DNA of 18,634 bases from Ichthyophonus hoferi (taxonomy: Eukaryota; Opisthokonta; Ichthyosporea; Ichthyophonida; Ichthyophonidae). The stretch covers positions 7,287 to 25,920 of the forward strand of contig NAOQ01000682.1 in NCBI GenBank assembly GCA_002751075.1, given 5' to 3'. The notes beneath the pieces were generated by a model that searched no databases, was not told the DNA's origin, and saw only the letters and a list, made by a program, of their open reading frames with translations. Shown one piece after another: positions 1 through 7,400 of this stretch. How positions within the stretch are numbered: the stretch's first letter is position 1; each line of letters begins with the position of its first letter. Position numbers and translations under genes: made by a program.

Positions 1-1331
1 GAGTTATTTAAGCTAAATCGCTAACATAAAAGCTTCTTGCTTAGGCATAAGGTAAAATCAAAAAATCCTTAACACATTCTTATAGTAAATCAATTCCAAA
101 TATTACAAATATAGTTTTTCTTTATCTCCATTATTCGTATTATATTGAAGAGGCTATATGTTATATCTTCTCACTACAACCTATCTAATGATATCTTAAT
201 GGTTCTATACTCTCACCTAGAAAGATTTCATCATTTAAAAATAAATATGAATAAAAGAAATTATTAGCTAGATTTCTATGTTTATTAAGATTATATAAGA
301 AAAAATTTGTAGAAATTATCAAAACATATGACATGATTTATGAATATATACATGCATAATTACAGTTAAGTTTCACTATCAACGCATGCAAAACGTTTTT
401 TAATATTCGCAAATGCAATAAAAATAAAGAAAAACAGGCCATAGAAGCAATCTATTGTATTATACATACTGATTAATACTTTGAAATACACTCTCCCTGT
501 GTACTATTCCCGTATTATTAGATTCGGTTTATGAGGAAAAACTCGAATATGGTAGCTAATATTATTGATAATAATCCCAAGCCAATGCATTATTCCATGG
601 CTATTACTTTTACTATTTGTTAATGGCTTGCCCATATTCAGGAAAGTAATATTTACCGTCTTAATTAATATTAAAATATTATTATTAGTAATATTCTTTA
701 TAATTATAAAGGATTTCAAACTCAAAGAATGAAAAGAATGTTTATTTTGCCAATTGGCTTTTCCAATTGGATGTCTAGCAATATTAGCTCACATGCTACC
801 ATCCAAGCAGTACTTGCGTAGATATATATTTAACATAAAGGCATAAAAATGAAAATCACGTTTTGGCTTAAAATTCAATAGTATTGCTATTAAATATTTC
901 TATCTTACATTGTTGTCGCCACGTTTTTGGGTTTTGCATACGTTATCCGAATGTCCGTTTATGACAATTTATGGTAGTCTGCGAAAGCACCCATTTTAAA
1001 AATATAATTAGCCAATGAAGTTAGCTTAAAAATAATATCAGCCAAGAATTTAAACAAACTATTTATTTACATTCCAGGGTTAAACAGATTTCCACCCACC
1101 GTACACCATTGTATAGATTGCTAGTAGTATTAGTAGACAAATCTATTTTTATAACATAGGCATTTTCTTACGGTTAGTTATAATCGTTGTTATCATTTTG
1201 TTTTGCTTTGTTTTATTCTTGGTTTACTGGACTCATATAACCAGTCAAGCCTAGTAATTAGTTATAGTTATATTGATGTATATTTATTCTGAGATCATTT
1301 CATACTCGTTAAAGTAATTGATAATACGAGT
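1..1331. other. Upstream non-coding region of the tyrosinase gene
   Basis: No supportable gene is seen on either strand. The region is very AT-rich. Two copies of the palindrome CCAATTGG lie 5 bases apart at 750-757 and 763-770, and a CCAAT-type octamer TAGCCAAT lies at 1009-1016. A perfect 9-base inverted repeat (1301-1309 with 1326-1334) ends on the start codon of the next gene. No convincing TATA box was found near the start, so the transcription start is not placed. Confidence 0.6.
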
Positions 1332-1334
1332 ATG
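1301..1334 (+). repeat. Inverted repeat enclosing the tyrosinase start codon
   Basis: CATACTCGT at 1301-1309 is the exact reverse complement of ACGAGTATG at 1326-1334, with a 16-base spacer. The last three bases of the right arm are the ATG of the tyrosinase gene. If it lies in the 5' leader of the mRNA it could form a hairpin that hides the start codon. It could equally be a DNA palindrome bound by a dimeric factor, or chance. Confidence 0.5.
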
Positions 1335-1410
1335 GACTTGTCCGGTATATTTTTTCTACTCTCTTGGATGCTTTTAAGCACATCTGTGCTTGCACAAAAA
1401 AGAAATATAG
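1332..1410 (+). CDS. Tyrosinase exon 1: signal peptide
   Basis: This exon encodes residues 1-26 plus the first base of codon 27. The peptide has a short start (MDLSG), a hydrophobic core with FFLL and MLL, and a small-residue end S-V-L-A before Q22, a classic signal peptidase site. The donor is ATAG|GTATGT, phase 1, which matches the acceptor at 2886. The exon is too short to show as a long ORF; it is supported by the phase match and by the absence of any other start for a secreted EGF protein. Intron 1 is 1476 nt. Confidence 0.85.
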
Positions 1411-4400
1411 GTATGTTTGTCAATTATATAAGGGGAAAATTTGAGCGTTTGTTTTTACATACGAACACACACTGTAGTACCACATTGACATAGGGCGTAA
1501 GTACTCATAGCATGCCTATATGGAATACACATAAATACGTATGCACATATATACACTCAAATATATATCAACATATATGCGCATACATACCATACCATAT
1601 TTACCCACAATTTAATTAAACCAAGTAAAGCCCTAGAAGCTAGAAATATTAATAAATCTAGAAATATATATATATAATCACGCATAATTGAAGCCAATTG
1701 GCATAATAGGAGTCAAGCCTTCGGTTTACACGCAAACCAAAACAAATTGAACTTAAATAAATAAATAGAGTGTAAAAATAGGTAAGCTAGCCAAGCACTC
1801 TTTTTTTTCTCTTTTTTTTTTTGTTATTATGAGTCAGATCTCCCTTGTTAATATGTTCCAAAACCAAGTCTATCTATACACAACTATACCCCCCGCTACG
1901 GTTGGCCCGAATCATGGACTACTAAATATTATTTTTAAAAGAAAACTAAATGCACAGTAATATAATAGTTATTATCCTAAAATAATTTTACAAAATAGTG
2001 TTAAAAAACGTTGCTTGACTCTTGGGGAAAGATATTGAATATTAAAAATACCTAGGTTTTGGGTTGATTGAAGCCAGTTAGACTAGTGTATACGGAGTCT
2101 GGAGTAACACTTTATATAAGGTCATACCTTTATTCTATATAGTGACAGGGGTTGTGAATAAATAATTTTATTATGTTATGTTTAAAAAAATCCGTTTTAA
2201 CCTGGAGGAGTGCAATTTATAATTATTCACCAGACCCTTCTCACTCTTCCTGTTATTGCATTATTCAAATAGTAATATCATACTTTTATTGATAAAACAT
2301 TTCTGACACTATGGTCATAAACAAAAATTATTACAGTATCATGTTTGCAATGAAAGTAGATTTTGTTACAAACTTGTATCAATTATTTTTACTCTCGTGG
2401 CTTCAACCTAAGTACACATAGCATTATTACTAGATAATTTATAATATATATCTCATGGTTTAGTATTTTTTTTTTTTCCAATTTAAGGTAGGTATCCTAG
2501 CTATTTACCTATATGTCTATATGTAACTTTAACTATTATTCCACATCCTCACCAACCAACTACTGGTGTTGGTAGTATTAGTATGTTTGGAATCACATTG
2601 ACAGCGCCAAATATAAGCCATTGAATTTATTTCTTTATAGCATTAGTCATACTAATAAGCCATGTACTCAAGATAAAAAGGTCATCTGGGTAAATCAAAC
2701 ATGGCAATATATATATTAATAGTTATTGCTTCAATATGAAATTTACATGCTTAACCGATATTTGCATCTATCTTCTTATATCCTTATTAGTTGAAGCATT
2801 TTATCGATAACTCAAATCTTGTATTTTCCTTAACTTAGATAAATAAAGAACAAACAATACATAAGGAATAACCTTTTTCATTGCAGAAAATATTCAATTA
2901 AAGCAGTGTAGCGCGGGGTTTAGACTGAGAGGCACCCTGTGTCAAGATATAAATGAATGCAGAAGCAATCGTAGTATCAAATGTGGCAAGAATGCTCTCT
3001 GCCAAAACACTCAGGTATTCCCGTTTAACTATTCAATAAAAATCGCTAACTAATCTGTACGAACAACATATAATTTTATTTATTTATCTTCCAGTTGTGA
3101 TATTTCTCCTTTGAATTCTACTGTAACGCTGATTGATGTAATTAAAAACATTTTTAATGTACTTAACCAATTCTTCATCATGAATGCTTTAACTAGACAC
3201 AAGATTGCATATAGTGTATTAATCGCTGACGATCTATAGAGCTGCATGAGTGTATGTGTATGGGCTGTGATTGCAAAGCCTTTGTTTTTATTTCACGAGT
3301 ATTTGTTGCTTTAAAACGAGTCCGGGTTGATAGGTCGACCTACCAGTTCCCTTATTATGCGTCATTATTTCACCTACTAGGCAATTTTATGATAATAATG
3401 ATTACAAGATTCCAATGTATATTTATTGGGGTAGACTGCATGCCAGGCTTTAATAATTATCTCTTGCTGGTGCTCTTTGTATTTCTGATATATTGTTTTA
3501 GTATAGTATTTGACTCTTTCGTGGTTTGCACGAGTAAACCATGTAATTTTATACTTTTCTATTTATGTATACATATATGTTCTATATGTATAGCAGTATA
3601 ATATCATGATGGTATGATGGGATATATGTATGTATGTATGACAATATTTATGATATTATATTAGTATCTGTGTCAATATCAATGCTCCTGCATGCAATTA
3701 TAGACATAGATGTATATTAGTGCATATATTGGTAGAATGCGTTTAAAATTCCACCATGTAATATGGTTTTTTTTTGTTTTTTGTTTTTGTTTTTTTTTTT
3801 GTTTTTGAAATATTGGGACCAAAACGTAGATAGAAAGCCAATAGTGGGTCTAAAATGATAGCGTAACTTATTGGTATAATAAGGAATAGTAGTACACTAT
3901 TGGTACGATGTCACACTATTCTAATCATTGACTGGCAATGAAAGGCTTCTTCCACATGACATACTCCCAAGCAAACAAAACAAAATATGCTACAAAACTT
4001 TCCCATGCATATGACCACCTACATGTATATATAATCATACACATGCATTTAACTAATATCTCCATCCCCTAAATGGTAGGGAAGCTTTAAATGTACATGC
4101 AATTATGGATTTACAGGTGACGGCCTGCAATGCCTGGCCCTCCGCAACCCTGAGTCTCCTACGTGTCTTTTGGGTTTTACGCTAGACGCTAAACAAAATG
4201 TATGCATCAATCAGAGAAAATGCCAAAATAACCCCCGCTTATGTCCTATAGCCAGCACATGCACTAAAGTAGCGCAAAGGTATCGGTGCATATGTGCGGC
4301 AGGGTACAAGATGATTGGGGCACAATGTGTTTCCACCAGTGGGAATAAGGAGAATAGTCCTATCACAACCCTTACTGGCCGGCGTATTGGTGTTTCTATG

Positions 4401-7400
4401 AACCCCAAGGTGAGTGAATGCAATAATATGAGATAGATTGACAAGAATAGGACAGGGATATATTATAAAAAACCGCAAGAGAGTTAATATCACGGGCCAA
4501 TTGGTTAATAAATTAGCGTTGACTTATCAACCAGGTCTACTATAGTAAAGCTAACCACAACCATCCTATCCCTATTGGCCAGAGTAATATTAATATTATA
4601 TTAAAGACTAAGGATTGTAAATGCTGTGGGTGGAAAGGGGTGACATAAATATATTTATATTTAGGTAGCAGGTGTGGATTGGATATATGCTATTTATAGA
4701 AAGATCGGGGGATGAGTCTGTCGCGGCTGGGTCTAGGCATTATGATTAGACCCATAATTAGGGTGTAGGAGGGGAGGTGGTAGGGGAGGTATAGAGAGGG
4801 GATGATGGGATTACATTGTATCACCATGTTTTCTAGGTCTCTTATTTCCACCAGATAGAAAGAAATTTAAAAGGACTGTATAACGTTTTACAGGAAAAAT
4901 ACTTCAGAGTATTAGATTACACCATACCTTTCATTCACCCCTTTTTCTCCTTATCCTTATCCTTTTCCCTCTCCAGAGACCCAGTGGCAGAAAGTTGAAA
5001 GGAGAATCGTCAGGTCGTAGTCGCAAACCAATGATCATTCCTATGAAGTCCATGCCCAAGGTAGCCATGACGCTAAAGCCACTACCCTCCCTCCAAGAGC
5101 CATTGTTGCCAAAAACGGTAACGTCAATGGCTGGAATTTTAGGATCTCATAACACTACTTTCATACATTCTTCGGGGTCAGAGTCCACTAGGAGTACTGT
5201 ACCTTCACCTACCAACATGGTAAGCGGCTATAGGTAAAGGGGTCAAGGTAGATAAATGAGTAAGTTGGATAGATTAATCACAGTCATTTGTTATTTACTT
5301 TTATTGGTATGCCATTAAGTAATAATTAATAGTTTATAGTTTATAGTTAAGTTAGGTAATGATGGCCTACCACGCCATACCTTTACACTTTAAAAACGTG
5401 AAATTGCAGTTGTATATTTAAATTATTGACCAATTCTAATTTTTGCTATGTACACGCTGTTTATGTATTCGTTGGTTGCTGCTAATACCTTGCTATATTT
5501 GGTTTCATTGGTTCGTTTTTTATCATTGATAAAACTCAAAGCCTATTTCGATTGGTGTAGTGTCATACATGCCTCACCTTACAGCCAATACTTTTATATC
5601 ATAAGCATTTCTTGCCAGCCTCCTGTTGGAATTATCCTTATCCCTTATCTCACACAGCTAGCTATAAAAAGCTAGATGTCCACTTAGTGACCCCTTACAT
5701 TATCTTATCTCCAGGTAAATCAACGAATGATCAGTATTCCTACCTCTTCTAGTTCTATTCTATTATCTACCCACTCTCCCAACATCACTGCCTCAGGAAC
5801 TGCAGCTACAATAACAGCTACGACAGTCACTATTGCTGAGGCATCCTTTCTACCGCCTACTGCCACCCTTTCAACCATGTCATCTTCATCTCAACAGTCT
5901 TCTTTTATTTCAACTACAGCCCCTTCTCAAGCCCCATTATCTCCACTTCTCTCCTCCACTCAGACACCAGGAACACTAGCCTCAGACAAGGTAATAACTA
6001 CTATAAGGTTAAATTATCGTAGTATACAGGATTGATAGCCAATAATACATATCGTATAGTCATAATACTTATTTATATTATCGTGTTACATTTCAATAGG
6101 TCATATGGTAATATATCCTATCCCGTCCCATATCCTATCCTATTCAATCTTATTCTATCGCATCATATTATATTCTATCATATTGTATCCTATTTTATCC
6201 TATTGTATCATATTATATCCACTCCTATTCTATTATATCATAGTCTGTTATATTCTATTATATGATATTCCATCATATCCTAGCATGTTATACCTCAACC
6301 TATTCTATTGCTATTCCTATCACTTTAGGAGCCCACAATGGATGATCTTTGTAAAGGGTTGACCAATAGTGAGGGGTTGCGAGTGCGTATGGAATGGCGC
6401 GAGCTCAGCAAAGCCCAGCGAAACAATTACATAGAGGCAATTAGGGAGGTAGTACGAAGGGGAGAATGGTCTAAGAATATGTGGTTTCACGAGCAGCCTA
6501 GTACCAACCTCATGGTCCACGCATCCAATCATTTCCTTCACTGGCACCGCCACTTTGCCTTCCAGTGGGAGAATCAGTTAAGAGAGTTGGGTGGGAAATT
6601 CAGGTGCGTATTTTAATTGGATATCAGGATGAAGGATAAACTGATTGGCTATGAGTTATTTAGAAATGACTGATGGATTGGTCAGTATGCATGGGTAATT
6701 GAATAACATTGGAAGATGACTGATAATTAATTACTAAGTCTGAGGAAACCTTTTTGCTTAGCCCTTTGGAAAACTGGAACCATATGTTTCCTACTATTAT
6801 TATTATTTTTTAAAAAAGAAATGGTGACTAATCAATCACTAGTATCATTAATCAAAGCGTTAATTTAAACAATTGGTAATTACTTTGCGCCTAACCACAT
6901 AATAAAGGATGGGTTGTTTAGTATTTTTAGCCTGTAAACACCAAATTTATTTAATCAAAAGTAGTGAATGGTAGAATATAATCTCAACCTATTTGGAGCA
7001 AAAGAATTGTAGGTTTATGAATTAATTATGGCGGAAAAAGGTGTTAAATAGGTGAGATAAATGATTACATATGTGGGATAATAGTTGGGTGCTATGAATG
7101 GCTGGGGATGGAATAGGTAGCAAGGGTATGGTCATATCAGGGGAAAGGAACGTTTAATATAAGATCTGGTCCAATGGAGGGGAAAGAAAAATATGGCAAA
7201 TCAATGGATGTGCATCATTCCCATAGTATTGAAGTAAATACAAGCAAGTATTGCCAATCATAAAGGCTGTATTAGATGGATGATAGTCTGTATGCCTCCT
7301 ACACCATCTCCATTTCTTAGGACTATTAACAGCATCTTAATCACTTCCAATAGATTGTAACCCAGTGCCACACCTACCCCTAATAGGACCTCTTCCCTCC

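Noticed and set aside
504-725. 73-codon minus-strand open frame upstream of the tyrosinase gene
   Set aside because: Asn/Ile-rich low-complexity product typical of AT-rich chance frames.
2154-2230. 8-base inverted repeat that might mark a small MITE
   Set aside because: Arms are short and AT-rich, with no target-site duplication or internal structure seen.
3254-3601. 115-codon open frame in intron 2
   Set aside because: Hydrophobic composition is what AT-rich DNA gives by chance. It lies wholly inside an intron defined by matching phases and resembles no family.
5448-5675. 75-codon hydrophobic open frame in intron 4
   Set aside because: It is inside a well-defined intron and has no motif; the membrane-like look comes from T-rich codons.
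6032-6362. Overlapping Ile/Tyr/Leu-rich open frames
   Set aside because: They are translations of the G-poor pentanucleotide array, which rarely makes stop codons.
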